Source: Sipunculus nudus (taxonomy: Eukaryota > Annelida > Sipuncula > Golfingiida > Sipunculidae). Taken from it: a stretch of DNA of 64,000 nt. The stretch is from positions 52,643,429 through 52,707,428 of the forward strand of contig CM049312.1 in assembly GCA_026874595.1 (NCBI GenBank), read 5' to 3'. The notes under the pieces are model-generated. The model saw only the letters and a list, made by a program, of their open reading frames with translations. It had not been told where the DNA came from and made no database searches. Within the stretch, counting starts at the first letter, position 1; each line of letters begins with the position of its first letter. A program made the translations under genes and the position numbers. Below, one piece after another: positions 10,331 through 22,350 of the stretch.

Positions 10331-12395
10331 AACATGAAACCACCAAAGCACTTTTTCGACGGAAGAAGAAAATACCAAATTCGAGGTTACACGAGGTTAA
10401 GGTCGAAGTGTAGCAATTTGAACTACCATTTATCTCAACATCATATAACTGACAATCCTTCTTGCAGCTGGAGTCCATGGTAGAAAACAGTCATCGCTCT
10501 TTCCATAACTTCCCATTATTTCTTCAGGAAAGACTTACACCTAAAAGTAATGATATATTTATAAATAATACGAACAACAGTCTAAATACTAACAAGATTC
10601 TGTTTGGTGATCTTGTACGAATTACAGTGAATATACTCATCGATTCGCTTGACTTTTGCATGAATAGGAAAATGTGTATACACCCCTGAATTTTCTAACG
10701 TATACTTTCATTCATCCATTCTTCTATCCTGACTGCCCTCTGTCTTATTTTATCTGTATTCACATTCATTTTTTTATGTCAGACTCATTTCTAACATACT
10801 TGTCTTTATTTCCATGACCATGTTCTTCAACAGTTATCTGTTGTCAATTACTTAGTCATATTATTGTAAATGAAACAAACCGGGAAAAGACTACCAATGA
10901 CCTGTGTTCGTCCTCAATCACAAGCAATGTGTATGATGATATATATTGTACCAGTCAAAATGTCAGTAAATTAAATACAACAACAACAACATAGATCATT
11001 CATGACTTTGAAGCAAGTATGATACAACCATCAATGCAAAACTACCATTTGTAACGAAGTATATGGTTCTTCTCCTTGCAGGCACATACACCCGCATATC
11101 TGAACAATAACAGGGTATACTGCCCATATATATTGGTATATTTGTGTCATACATTACCAGTTTCGTACATGTTTATAACGTCATAGTGGGAAACAATGCA
11201 ATTAACGGCAAAACACAAAATATCCTTATATTTTACTAAACAGTGGTGCTACTCTGTTTAATTGACATATTACTGTTTTACCAAGTCTATATCAATCATA
11301 AACAATAACTGCCACTTGCCATATGACATATTAAACATGGAAAATGATTTTTACTTAATACAACATTCAAATTAGCATCATCCGTAGCCAAAATAAAACT
11401 CGGTATGTGTATCCATAAACCTTAAAACTGACAAATCATCTATTCAACATGTTATTACCAAAAGAATCCCAAATAACCACATTCAAGTCATATGGTAGAC
11501 TAATACAAAATATTCATTCAAGCTTCCACAACAGAATATATAGTTTCCTGGGTCACATAGATTACACCATTAATTATCTTATTGTCCAAATCATGGTACA
11601 CCTTGTCTCTGTTATCCACTACATGCAAGACCTTCACTGTTATCATTACTATATCTGTCAAAAAAGACATTAAACTATGCATAATTCATCAAGATAAACA
11701 ACATGTATGTATGTTTATACTTATGTGAGCATAGATGAAACTATCTAGCGCCTATCACTCAGACTCTGCTAACTATTATTATTATGTTTTTCCATAATAC
11801 CACTATTCAAGGACCACAGCAATGAATAATGTTTCATTAAAAGTCATATAACATGTATTCTAACTGGCTCAGTTTACCTTGTTCACCAATAAGGTAGAGA
11901 TCACATTTAAATATGTTCATTGAGATAGTAAGCTACATCACACATTTACCAAGAAATATCTGGGCTCTTTGACGGGAAACCTAACTTGGTTTACCTTTTG
12001 TCACCATCTGACATGTCATCAGACCCATCATAAAAAAATAAGTTTATAGGTAGATCCTGTAACAGTTCTACATTCCCTCGTGGATCAACTATGATCAACC
12101 AATGATTCTTGAAAACATGATCAGGACATGGTACTGTGTGTAAACCCTTGAATTTTTTAACTTACTTTCATTCATCCATCCTTCTATCCACACTGCCTTT
12201 TGTCAATAAAATAATTACCACAGCAACATTGATCAATCATTACTTTCATTATATATGGGTACACTTTTGTCATACATAATCAGTTTTATTATCATTATCA
12301 GACCCATCATAAAAACAATCAAAGTTTATCACAAAGTTACCACATTTATCTTTCTATTCACCAAGCGACTGTTACCCCCATTGCTGGTCTTATCC
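10331..12395. other. Non-coding stretch with an internal partial duplication
   Basis: No gene was recognised. Bases about 10679-10745 resemble 12145-12205 (shared 'ctttcattcatccat', 'cttctatcc', 'actgcc'), and 11141-11180 resembles 12250-12290 ('tttgtcatacat', 'cagttt'). About 1.5 kb therefore separates two diverged copies of the same sequence. The small ORFs here show no family signature. Confidence 0.45.
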
Positions 12396-12399
12396 AATA

Positions 12400-14390
12400 T
12401 AAGTTTTATACCTCATTTCAGGCTGTAACCACATATGGCCCACTATAAAAATGTCTCCTAGTTTATGACGATCCTTAAAACCTCTACTTTGCAACAACCA
12501 AATTCCTGGCGGAATAGGACGAATCATAACAATTCTGTATTATCTCTGCTTTTCCACATTAGCATCTTTCTCTAGTCTCTCCTTCACAACAGACCATACC
12601 TTCTCTATACGTAATGCTTGTTCTGCTGCATATTCTTCGCCCGAGGTTGACAGTTTTACCTAACAAATGACCCAGCTGAATATTAGGTTTCTTATTAAAC
12701 ATCAACACGTGGGAATTCCGATTACAACATGTCGGGTTGGGCTGTACAAATAAACTAAACTGGAACGGTCTGCCAGTGTTTCTCATGATGCGATCCACCA
12801 GTTTATCAAGCCACATAATGTCTAATTAATCCTCTCTGCTTGACCATTCAGTTGAGAAACATATGACCTCAATTTATGATCACAATACAACGATATAGCC
12901 CATGTGTCAGTTTTCCTTGAAATCAGGATCGATCAGGACATGGTACTGTCTTAGCCCATTTTGGTTTTTAAATAATAGTCATAATTTACCCCCTCCCCTT
13001 CCTTTATCTTATTTCAAAATGTCTACCAAGAGTTCTAATGGCTTAAAAGCTAGGAGATGCGGCATAGGTATTATTACCGTCGGTAATTGAACCTAAGCAA
13101 CTGTGCCCTGCACACATATCTGAATGTACATCTTAACCTGTGCACACATACCTGAAAAATAACACCTAGACTTTAACAGAGCAGAAGTACGTGCTATTCG
13201 GTGATGGACCCAGTGATCATGTGCAGCCTCTGTAGGTGCTAACTGAAGTTGTTTAGGCACTAATACGTGACAGACTAGCTGACCTTCTAAAGCTGGATCA
13301 CTGACCTTGCGATAGAGTACATTATTCGGTATCACATACGAATCATGGTCTCTTGGCCAACCATGAAGACCTGGTACATCTCTATCTGGCTCCTCACTTG
13401 GCTATTAACCTGGCAAATTCCGAGTCCAAATCGTCCCCACAATATCATTAGTTTGATGCATGTTAAATAATTGGCTTCTAGTTTAGGTAGACAACACGTA
13501 CACCCCTGGAACCTCAATATATGACAACTGGTTATGTTCAGTCAGGACAACATTCCGCCTACACATCTGTTAGTGTGCTCACTAAAGCTACTGATCATAT
13601 ACTGTGGTTGCCTTTTTTCATTAGCGATGGTTTTAATTTAAAAATACAAATACTGCTAAAGGGTGGAGATGACCTTCAGAATCCCTTAACTGAAGTATCA
13701 ACATCAAGCTCAAAATCTTCGTCAAACCATGGATAAGCAAATCTGATGCTTGTATCAATGCATCCTCAAGAGCTCTAAAAGCAAAGTCTGCTTCGTCTGT
13801 CCATATAACTTACCTGTCTGGGTGCTAACGTGGTTCTGCGGGTTCTTCATATCATACAAAAGGGCTGCTAGCCTTGAAAATCCTTTAATAAATCTCCTAA
13901 AGTAGGAAAATAAACCTAGAAAAGAGCATAATTGATCCTAGTCTCTAGCAACATACCATAACCTCACACGCACTACCTTGTTGGGATCACTTGACGCCCC
14001 TTGATCACCGACCACGTCTCCAAGATACTTTATCTCTCTTTGAAACAAGTGATACTTCTTTCCATTTAATTACACTCCAGCTGCAATCAAAATCCTGACT
14101 ACCTCATTCAGCTTAGTACCCTAAAATGTCATCCAAATATAATTACAGCTGAAAAATATTCATGTTTGCAAACATGTACTCAATGTTTCTCTTAAATGTT
14201 CATAGACTATTCACCAAACCCCGAGGTAGCCTCGTAAACTCATAATAACCTCATGCCACCCGAAAAGCAGTCAAAGGAATGGATTTTAGGTGTAGGACTA
14301 CCTGAATATACCCATGAGCCAAATTAAGGTTTGAGAACAGACATGCTCCCCCCCCCCCCCCCCTGTTCATTCTGAAGTAGATCCACATTA
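12400..14390 (-). mobile_element. Second Ty3/gypsy remnant, minus strand
   Basis: Reading the minus strand from 14390, the order is an RT motif-A region (SNLNLAHGYIQV), then TAFRVA and EFTRLPRGLVN (RT palm), LGLFSYFRRFIKGFSRLAAL (RT thumb), the integrase finger region at 13335-13093, an AFKPLELLV start of the integrase core, then VLMFNKKPNI with LGHLLGKTV and RGFKDRHKLGDIF of the integrase tail near 12470. Frames change repeatedly and catalytic segments are missing, so it is a dead copy. It belongs to a different lineage from the 4.7-kb element, judging by the RNRGxxGRHKxQD-like tail. No LTRs were identified. Confidence 0.8.
13093..13335 (-). pseudogene. Gypsy integrase N-terminal region
   Basis: The open frame reads NVLYRKVSDPALEGQLVC, VPKQLQLAP, HDHWVHHRIARTSALLKSRC and then VKMYIQICVQGT. 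This is the integrase zinc-finger region (H-x3-H then C-x2-C), with the second cysteine pair reduced to CVQG. It is part of the 12.4-14.4 kb remnant. Confidence 0.75.
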
Positions 14391-15606
14391 AGGACGCATA
14401 ACACAGCACTATAATCCATATCATATTATCATGAATAAATAATGGCTCAATGTTGCAAAATATCTGCAGTGTCACCTTTTGATATTCTACTGTATTAGTC
14501 AAATTAGATGGCATACATCATCATTAGATATAAAGGATACATCATCCTCCCTAATATTCTCCAATAAATATCCTTATAAACTAAGCAATAAAGTATTTAT
14601 TTAATCTATCAGTCTCTATAGACAGTACAAAAAACACAAAATTCCTTATGAGGAAAGCCCACAAGCATAACACAACTCTTGAACATGTTTCTGTTCACCA
14701 ACTAAAGAACAACACAAGTTATCATAAAAGAAGATTAGTACCAGATACTAATCCAGGGAATAATCACACTGCAAAATTAACGATCTGAAGATGTACATGG
14801 TAAATTCATAATAATGTATCACCGAGGTCACGCATGTAACAACCCATCTCAAACCTTCATTGTGTTATGGGACAATATTACCAGAAAACAATATGGTCTG
14901 TATGGTAAACAATATGCAGTGTGTCATGGTGTAACATACTAGATAAGAGTATGGTCAATACTTATTCTCCAACGTCCGATCAGACGCAACGTTAAACAAG
15001 AAAATAGACCTCTGCTGAGAAAAAAAAACTGTCCCACCTGATAAAATTAAAATCCTTCACACCAAGCCAATTTCATTTCATTACTGGACCGTGTCCTGTC
15101 AAGATCGCCAAAATGCGTCGTCGTCTACAGTTTAAAAGTGTATTTGATCTCGGTCTCTGATCGGGGGTGGTGGCCGATGATACAACATACTAGTAAAAAT
15201 CGTTTCTTCTTGATTGAAACTTTTTTATTTCATCCTTCCCGCTACAAAACATGTGAATTTCCGTGACCCAGGAACCTCTCTCATAGTACTTCCGGTTCAT
15301 AAAGAACGAGATTCACAGAATATTCGGGTATTATTTTGAGCGACTGTTCGTCCCCGACAATAGCTAAAACAGGTGGGCATGAGGGGATGGAAAGGACTAT
15401 ACATGGTTGTACAATGCATATACAGCACTGTCAGCAGCTGCTTGGAAATCTGAGCGAATCGGAAATATTCAGGCACTAAAACAAGCTCTATCCACCGTTC
15501 AGGAAAATAATCTCGGCATTTCACATAAAAATATTAATTTCACATTGTCATGGCAATGATATATTCATAAATGTATAATGTGAAGCAACTGGAATGTGTA
15601 CATATG
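14391..15606. other. Non-coding stretch
   Basis: No gene was recognised. A C run lies at 14348-14363 at its left edge, interrupting the gypsy RT frame. Minus-strand AATAAA-like sequence near 15224-15229 could once have served TANGO2 before the LINE inserted, but this is speculative. Confidence 0.4.
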
Positions 15607-15621
15607 AAAAAGTATATACGG
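15607..15621. repeat. Target-site duplication, 5' copy
   Basis: AAAAAGTATATACGG here is repeated exactly at 21008-21022. The two copies bracket the LINE, and the sequence diverges immediately outside the 3' copy (taccgg) and inside the 5' copy (cacggt). This is the signature of target-primed reverse transcription at an A-rich nick. Confidence 0.85.
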
Positions 15622-15840
15622 CACGGTCACGTGATGCAGGTGTCGTAGAGTTCGCCTCTCGACTGCTCTGGCAAATTTTGACCACAAACGCATGAAACGT
15701 ACGACAACCTACGTAAGTTTTTGCTGAGAATTTGTTTATAGTACTAACTCTCAGAATTCATGTCAAGACAGAAAATTTATCTATTCAAAAACTGATATTT
15801 GTGATTTATTGTGAATTGAAAGGAACTCATTGCATTGATA

Positions 15841-17123
15841 ATGACAGCGGAAAGTGTGCTACCGGTTTTCTTTACAAATGACCAAGTAATCCCTAAAAGA
15901 AAGGATTACTCAGAGGAAGGCGACACAATGAGACCTTTCGAGGTGTGCTTCACCGCAGTTAGAGTCGTCGGGACTGTAAACATTGACGGGGGTCAACAGG
16001 TACAAAATCTGTGGCGTATATACGCTAAATCTACCGAAGCAAGAGTAAAATTACTCGCAGAAGGTATAACCCTTAGGGGTAAACACATTACTCTGTCAGA
16101 TAGAAATCCATTTACTATTAGATCTGACCCAACTTCTCCCCGTCCGATCAAAATCAAAGTTTGTGATCTACCCCTCTCATACGATAACTCATGTATCGTA
16201 GATTTCCTCAGAGAAAAAAACTTCACTCTGGTATCTGAGGTCAAATATGAATATGAAAGAACCAAGGACGGTCTGTTAACCTCATACAAAAACGGAAATC
16301 GGTTTGTGTTCGTTGACAACCCCATACCAGAAGCTCTCCCACGTATTGTTATGATCGGACCATCCAAATGCCGTATATTCCATTTCAACCAGTTTGCAGA
16401 TACAATCTGTTCAGTCTGTAATGAGAAAGGGCATAAAGCTGGAAGTCCTAAATGCTCTAAGTATGTGAGAGACAGGATGTTCAGATCATATCAGGGCACA
16501 CTGATATTCTCTCAACTGATTCCCCCTGCACACTTGACGTTTATGGTCAAAACTTTCCCTCCCTGGAGCATGCCTTTCAATATCGCCGTGCCGTTGAAAA
16601 TGACTGTGACGATCTAGCTCAACAAATCGCAAATGCCAAACATGCTGGAATTGCGAGAAAATTGGGCTCAACAATCGACGACAAGATAGCCCCAGACGAT
16701 ACCCGAGACATTTTAGAAAACCTCATATTTGAAAAAATTCAACAAATCCCTGAATTTAAGGATGAATTGATTGCCACTGGCTCATCAACCTTAGCACTCG
16801 CTTCCCCAGATCTTCATTTAGGGACCGGACTTTCTAGGTACTTATCAAAAGTTACCACCAAAACAAGCTGGAAGGGAAAAAACTTGTTTGGTCGTTTACT
16901 GCAAAACGTAAAACGTCAATACATCACGTATGAAATAAATCAGGACAAACCACAGGACGATGAACCTGGACGAACTTCGTCTCGTCCAAAACGACTCGCC
17001 TCAAGGTCGCCAAATGATGTAGATACCCACAAAAAAGCTGGGAAATCTCCGAAAATTGTCGACAACAATAAATTTTCCTGTTTATCGGACATCGATTGGG
17101 AAACTGATACAGAATATTTTTAG
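15841..17123 (+). pseudogene. LINE ORF1: gag-like protein with CCHC knuckle and NADAR domain (one frameshift)
   Basis: The start is the ATG at 15841. The first frame (to about 16500) has an RRM-like gag region (RIYAKSTEARVKLL, GKHITL, IKIKVCDLPLSYDN) and a zinc knuckle, CSVCNEKGHKAGSPKC (C-x2-C-x4-H-x6-C). A shift near 16500 moves the frame to one that stays open to the stop at 17123. That part reads NFPSLEHAFQYRRAV, LAQQIANAKHAGIARKLG, PEFKDELIATG and LASPDLHLGTGLS. It continues with WKGKNLFGRLLQNVKRQY. These match, in order, the conserved blocks of the NADAR (YbiA-like, DUF1768) family: EHAYQ helix, A-K-x-LG, LLATG, the D-x-x-WG-x-GL box and GKNxLGxxLMxVR. The box Trp is Leu here. A lysine/arginine-rich tail follows. 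The role is inferred: an N-glycosidase-like domain acting on ADP-ribose or ADP-ribosylated nucleic acid. Confidence 0.8.
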
Positions 17124-17136
17124 ATATGTTGTTTAA

Positions 17137-17880
17137 ATGGCCAGTCTTCGTATCTGTTCTCTGAACGTCAGAGGACTAAACAATCACTTTAAACGAAAGA
17201 AAATATTCTATTGGTTGAAACGGCGTAATATTGATATTGCTTTCTTGCAAGAAACCTATTGTGTTCCAGCTTTTATCAGAATATTTAACAGCTCGTGAGA
17301 TGGTACAGTTTATCATTCAGCGTCAGATACTTCTCATAGAAAAGGGGTAGCTATTTTAATAAACCGAAATGTTGGGTTTAAAATAATAGATGAATATCAA
17401 GATAAATTGGGTAGAAAATTATTAATTAACTTAGAAATATCAGAACACTTGTACACATTGGTTTGTTTGTATGCACCAAACCAGGATAAACATCGCTGTG
17501 AGTTTATAACAGAGACACTGAACTGGCTCACTGAGCACTGCAAGGCTCAGGAAAATTTAATAATTGCTGGAGATTTCAACAGTATTCTTACACACACAGA
17601 TACTGATACTAAATTCCATTTAAAGGATAAATGTACGACTCTCTTTCAAAATTTTGTTTGTACTCTTGACTTAGTAGACACTTTTCTTTTAAGTGATAAT
17701 GCCGAACGTTTTACATGTGCCGACAACAGTTGGAAACTCAGAAGCAGACTTGATTATATATTTGTTGCAAAAACATTAAAATCCCATATTAGAAATTACA
17801 CTAACTGCACAGTAATTACCGGTAAATCGGACATCGTTTGACCGATCACAATGCGGTTGGCATTGACATAGAAACTTGCA
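17137..17880 (+). pseudogene. LINE ORF2, apurinic-type endonuclease domain
   Basis: ORF2 starts at the ATG at 17137, 13 bp after the ORF1 stop. It reads CSLNVRGLNN, DIAFLQET (metal-binding Asn and Glu), KGVAILINRN, VCLYAPN, IIAGDFNSIL (Asp, Asn) and RLDYIFVA. After a frameshift near 17837 it reads LTDHNAVGI, with the catalytic Asp-His. A TGA at 17296, most simply a mutated Trp codon, interrupts the frame early. All recognisable catalytic residues of the exonuclease-endonuclease-phosphatase fold remain. Confidence 0.88.
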
Positions 17881-20800
17881 TGAACAACAGAGGTCAAGGC
17901 TATTGGAAGTTAAATATCCAGCTTTTAAATGACACCGTTTACATAAAATTAATAGAAAAAATTATAAACCAGTGTCTTACAGAATATTAAGGTACTATTA
18001 CACTTTTATTATTGTGGGATCTCATTAAAATTAAAGTAAGAGAAGTTTCCATTGTTTACTCAAAGGAAAAAGCTTCATATAAGAAAAATAAAATAAGGTG
18101 TCTTGAAAATAAGATATTGAATCTGAAAAAGGAAACTGAAAAAGAAGAAGAAATTACCAAGTCTGAATTAGATTTAAATGTTCTATATGATGAAAAAAAC
18201 AAAAGGTGCCTAAATCCGATCTAGAGCAAGATGGGTCGAGGATGGAGAGAGAAGTTCCAAGTATTTCTTCTCGTTAGAAAGAAAACATCAAATGATGAAT
18301 ACAATCACTTGTATAAAATACCGTAATATCTCTTATACTGATGATGATAAGATTCTGCAAATAATATCAGAATTTTATGAACAACTTTACACGTCATCAG
18401 CACCATCTTAATCTGAGATAGATACATATTTTAATGAAACAGGGGTATTTCCCAAATTATCTGAAAAGCAACATGAACTATGTGATAAACCGATAACAAA
18501 ACAAGAATGTGATAATATTATAAATCAGTTAAAAGATAACAAATCTCCTGGTTTAGACGGCCTTCCCAATGAATTTTACAAAAAGTTCTGGAAAATACTT
18601 GGGCCAATTTTCTATGACCTCCAAAATGAAATCTATATTAAACAGGAAATGCCAATATCAATGAGAAAAGCCGTTATCTCTTTAATCTTTAAAAAGGGAG
18701 ATAAAGAAGAACTTAATAATTACAGACCAATAAGCCTGTGTAATACAGATTACAAAATATTAACATTTATATTTGCAAAAAGAATACAGAAAGTAGCAGA
18801 TCATATAATTAATTTAGACCAAACAGGCTATATTAAGGGGCGCTATATTGGTAACAATATACTTTTAGCTCAGGACATTATTAATTATACAAAATTATGC
18901 AACAAAGAAGGTGCTTTAATTCAGCTCGATTTCTCCAAAGCTTTTGACACCTTGGAATGGGAATTTATGTTTACTGCATTAAAGTATTTTAATTTTGGAA
19001 ATTATTTTTTACGATGGATAAAAATATTTTACAAAAAACCTGAATTCTGTATAAAAAACAATGGCTGGATTTCTCCCATAAAAGTTATGCAACGCGGAAT
19101 AAGACAAGGGTGACCAGTTTCGGCATTGCTTTTTATCATAGCTGTTGAGTTTATGGCCATTAGGATAAGAAATGATAATGATATACATGGATTACGATAA
19201 ATGTTGAAATTGTGAAATTATCACAGTATCCGGACGACACAACTATTGCAGTCACAGATCAAAGCTCCATACATAGTTCATTAGAAGAGGTAAAACAATT
19301 TGGGAAAAGTATCAGGTCTACAGCTCAATCTCAAAAAGTCTGTAGGATTATGGTTAGGTTTAAAAGAAAATACCCCTATTAACATCTATGAAATCAAGTG
19401 GACAGAAGAACCAGTAAAATACCTGGGGGTGTATATTTCAACGGATCAAACCTTTGCGTTACAAAAGAATTGGGACGAAGCCATAAATAAGTTAATCAAA
19501 ATAATAAATACTTGGAAGAAAAGAAACCTTTCTATTTTCGGGAAAATTCTAATTTTAAAATCTCTTGGTATATCACAACTACTTCTTAAAGCTTCGGTAT
19601 TAGAAATTAATACAGAGGAACTACGTAAAATAGAAAGGATTATGTATAAGTATATATGGAATCTCGTGATCGAATTAAAAGAAAAACTCTTATAGGCACG
19701 TATGACCAAGGTGGACTGAAAATGCCCAATATAGAATCTATAGTCCAAGCCGCAAAAAGTGCTTGGATTCCAAGAATATTACAAAATAAGTACAAAGCAT
19801 CTTGCTTTCTACGTTTTTTTCTTAGCCAGATTGGTCTCGATATAACAACAGTCTTACAGACAAATGTTACAAACGAGAAAGAATTACAGGATTTTGCCTA
19901 TTTACCACTTTTTTATAGACAGATGATTTTTAGTTATAATAACTGTAAGAAATTACTTCGATTTAGTAAAATGACACCAGATAAAATATTACGCCAGTTC
20001 ATTTGGGGAAATAAAAACATTTTATATAAAGGAAAGCCCCTTCTTTTTAAAGCATGGGTTAGCGCAAATATAACACGCCTTCATGACTTAATAATAAATT
20101 CAAAGTTCATTTCAGAGAAAGAAGTTCTGAATAGATTTAAAGATACTAGAAACTGGATTATTGAATATTCTATTCTTAAAAATATGTTGAAAAAAATATT
20201 TAAATATATTAATACAGAGGTCGAAACGACTAAATTGAGCACTAAAAACGAAATTTCAATATTTACAGGTAATAAAACCGTTAACATTGATAAACAAAAA
20301 CAACATTTTTTCTATGATTTATTGATAAATAAAAAATTTCATTTGCCAATTTCACACACAAAATTGAAAAAAATTGTTGACATAGATTATATAATACCAT
20401 GGGGTACTATTTATAAAGTGAAGGTCGAAAAATTTCCATACCGAAAAATTGCAGAATTTAACTATAAATTATTAAATGACTTAATCCCATGCAGCGCTAA
20501 ACAAGCAAAATGGGATAACAATGCAAAGCAACACTGTGATTTGTGTGGGGTTCTGGATGATGTTTCCCATATGCTTTTTTTTCTGCCAAACAGTAAAGCC
20601 GATTTGGTCTGTTATAAATCGTGCGTTAAAAGTAAGTATAGGTTGGAAAAATTTGATGTTGGGTTACAAAATATCAATTGGGCTAAATAGAAATATTATA
20701 TTTATTAACAATTATATCAGTACCGTTACATATGCAATTTTTAAAGCACAGATGAACGCAAAGATAAATGCACTGCTGATAAACCATTATGATATTGTAA

Positions 20801-20948
20801 AATATGTGTTGCGTGACTTGTATTTTCATTTGAATATACAGTCTGTAATTAAGAAAATGTATTTAAATCCAAAGGAAATAAATTTGTTGATTGAGAGAAT
20901 AAACAAAGGTGGTATCGATGATGAAAAAGACTCAATTGAATATTAATC
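17881..20948 (+). pseudogene. LINE ORF2, reverse transcriptase and C-terminal region
   Basis: Motifs in order are KARWVEDGERSSKYFF-like (in the frame at about 18229), NKSPGLDGLPNEFYKKFW, ISLIFKKGDKEELNNYRPIS, LIQLDFSKAFDTLEW (motif A with its Asp), GIRQG-stop-PVSALLF (motif B with a TGA at 19111-19113) and YPDDTTIAV (motif C with both Asp, Ala changed to Pro). NxxKS and YLGVYIS follow. The C-terminal part (19300-20945) has KTLIGTYDQGGLKMPNI and a Cys-His cluster, CDLCGVLDDVSHMLFF. These features fit the L1/Tx1 group. Multiple stops and shifts inactivate it. Confidence 0.88.
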
Positions 20949-21007
20949 ATGAAAATTAATATTTATGCTACTGAGATACCACAAATGTGGGAGAAAAGAA
21001 AAGGAAA

Positions 21008-21022
21008 AAAAAGTATATACGG
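21008..21022. repeat. Target-site duplication, 3' copy
   Basis: This is an exact repeat of 15607-15621. It follows the LINE's A-rich tail, so a few As may belong to the tail. Confidence 0.85.
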
Positions 21023-21081
21023 TACCGGTATAGTATAGATATATGCGAGGTTCCATATACTTAGGCTTTTAATAGCAGGAA

Positions 21082-21283
21082 CTAAGAGAAACATGTGCAA
21101 CAACTCTTGAAAATGTTGGCTTCCTTTGATTTGCTGTTTGGTTCTGGGGTTTGTTCCTTCTCCAGCGTGAAGTCCAGTCTTGTCACATCCCACTGAATAT
21201 CTTCTAATTTTATTGGCTCCCTCATAGTGTGCTCGATAAACTGCCCATTGTTGTCTTTGCCAATGAATATCAGTGTATGTGTT
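21082..21283 (-). CDS. TANGO2: TANGO2 terminal coding exon 7
   Basis: The acceptor is CATTTCAG, and the exon reads THTLIFIGKDNNGQFIEHTM then WDVTRLDFTL, followed by an extension ending KSCCTCFS and TAG at 21082. The TRTNT-I-L and WxxRxFxF blocks are clear. An ATTAAA poly(A)-signal variant lies at 21068-21073 (minus), and the LINE boundary is 60 bp past the stop. Confidence 0.9.
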
Positions 21284-22299
21284 CTGAAATGAAGGAAGTA
21301 CCAATTTGTGATCTCAGATGAAAGAGTTCTTTCAAAGCACTTGCTGTAGTTCACAATTAATACTATATTTAACAGGTAGTATTGAAATAAAACTGTTTAT
21401 AATTGATTTCTTCTTGGTAATGGTCATACAATGGTTCGAGAACTTGCATGCATCAAATAATCAGAAAGTGTAGCCGCTGTTTCCCAAGTGAGTAATGTAG
21501 TTCCCATGCTGTTACATAAGGTCCAAAAATCAAATATTTAGAATATCATATGAACGCTACATTTCTCTGTCTCTGATACCACATCATTACTTTACTCGTA
21601 TGCTATATAAGGGCATATAATAATAAATAATAAGATGTTATCTGAGAGTGACAAGACTTGTGGTCTAGTCATTGGTAGCTTATCAAGAGCTACCCAAAGC
21701 AGAAAATTAGACCTCTCTAGCATGAAACGTGACCGATCGAGTTATAAGTACTCAGTAAAATCTCGCTTATTCTCGTTTCACAGCAGATGTCTTGAGGTTT
21801 GATGAAACTTGCAAGAGAGTCACTGCTGAGTCACTGAAAGCTTGTCAAATGCTACCCAAAGCAATAAACTAGAACTCTCTATATTGTAAAAAGTGACTGA
21901 GTTATAAACGTTTTTCCCAAATTTCGCATATTCTCGTTTGATGTCAAACCGGACGAGGCTTGACAAGACTTACAATTGTAGGGCAAACCATAGGAATTAC
22001 GTACCATCTGGGGGAATTTTATAGCTTAAAGGGGCCCTATAGGCTTTACTCTACCCCCAGAAAAACAATACAAACCACGCATTTGCAAAAGCCCTACCAC
22101 CAGCGTGAATAAATTTACTGCTGGCTTAACGAGTAAAAACTGATTGGAAGATCTGAGAGCGCGAGACGGTTGATATGATGAAACCAGTTTAGAAATGTAT
22201 TTTGGCGCTAGAACATGCAATCTACAGTACGTAACAAGACGAATTATGTACGCTATACGCTGACGTAGTGTAAATCAATAAAACGTGGTGAAACCTCTT

Positions 22300-22350
<51 letters not shown>

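Larger units (their letters stand above)
15622..21007 (+). mobile_element. Full-length L1/Tx1-like LINE with NADAR-containing ORF1
   Basis: A 5.39-kb plus-strand non-LTR retrotransposon lies between 15-bp target-site duplications, so both ends are defined. It has a 5' UTR of about 220 bp, ORF1 (15841-17123), a 13-bp gap, ORF2 (17137 to about 20945) with apurinic-type endonuclease and reverse transcriptase, and an A-rich tail (gaaaagaaaaggaaaaaa). ORF1 has one frameshift. ORF2 has a TGA at 17296, a frameshift near 17837, further breaks at 17989-18224, a stop in RT motif B and others, so this copy cannot transpose. The intact target-site duplication and modest decay suggest a moderately old insertion. 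It sits about 60 bp beyond the TANGO2 stop codon, in the opposite orientation. Confidence 0.9.

Noticed and set aside
19446-19748. Antisense ORF within the LINE
   Set aside because: Shadow of the RT frame, with no signature.
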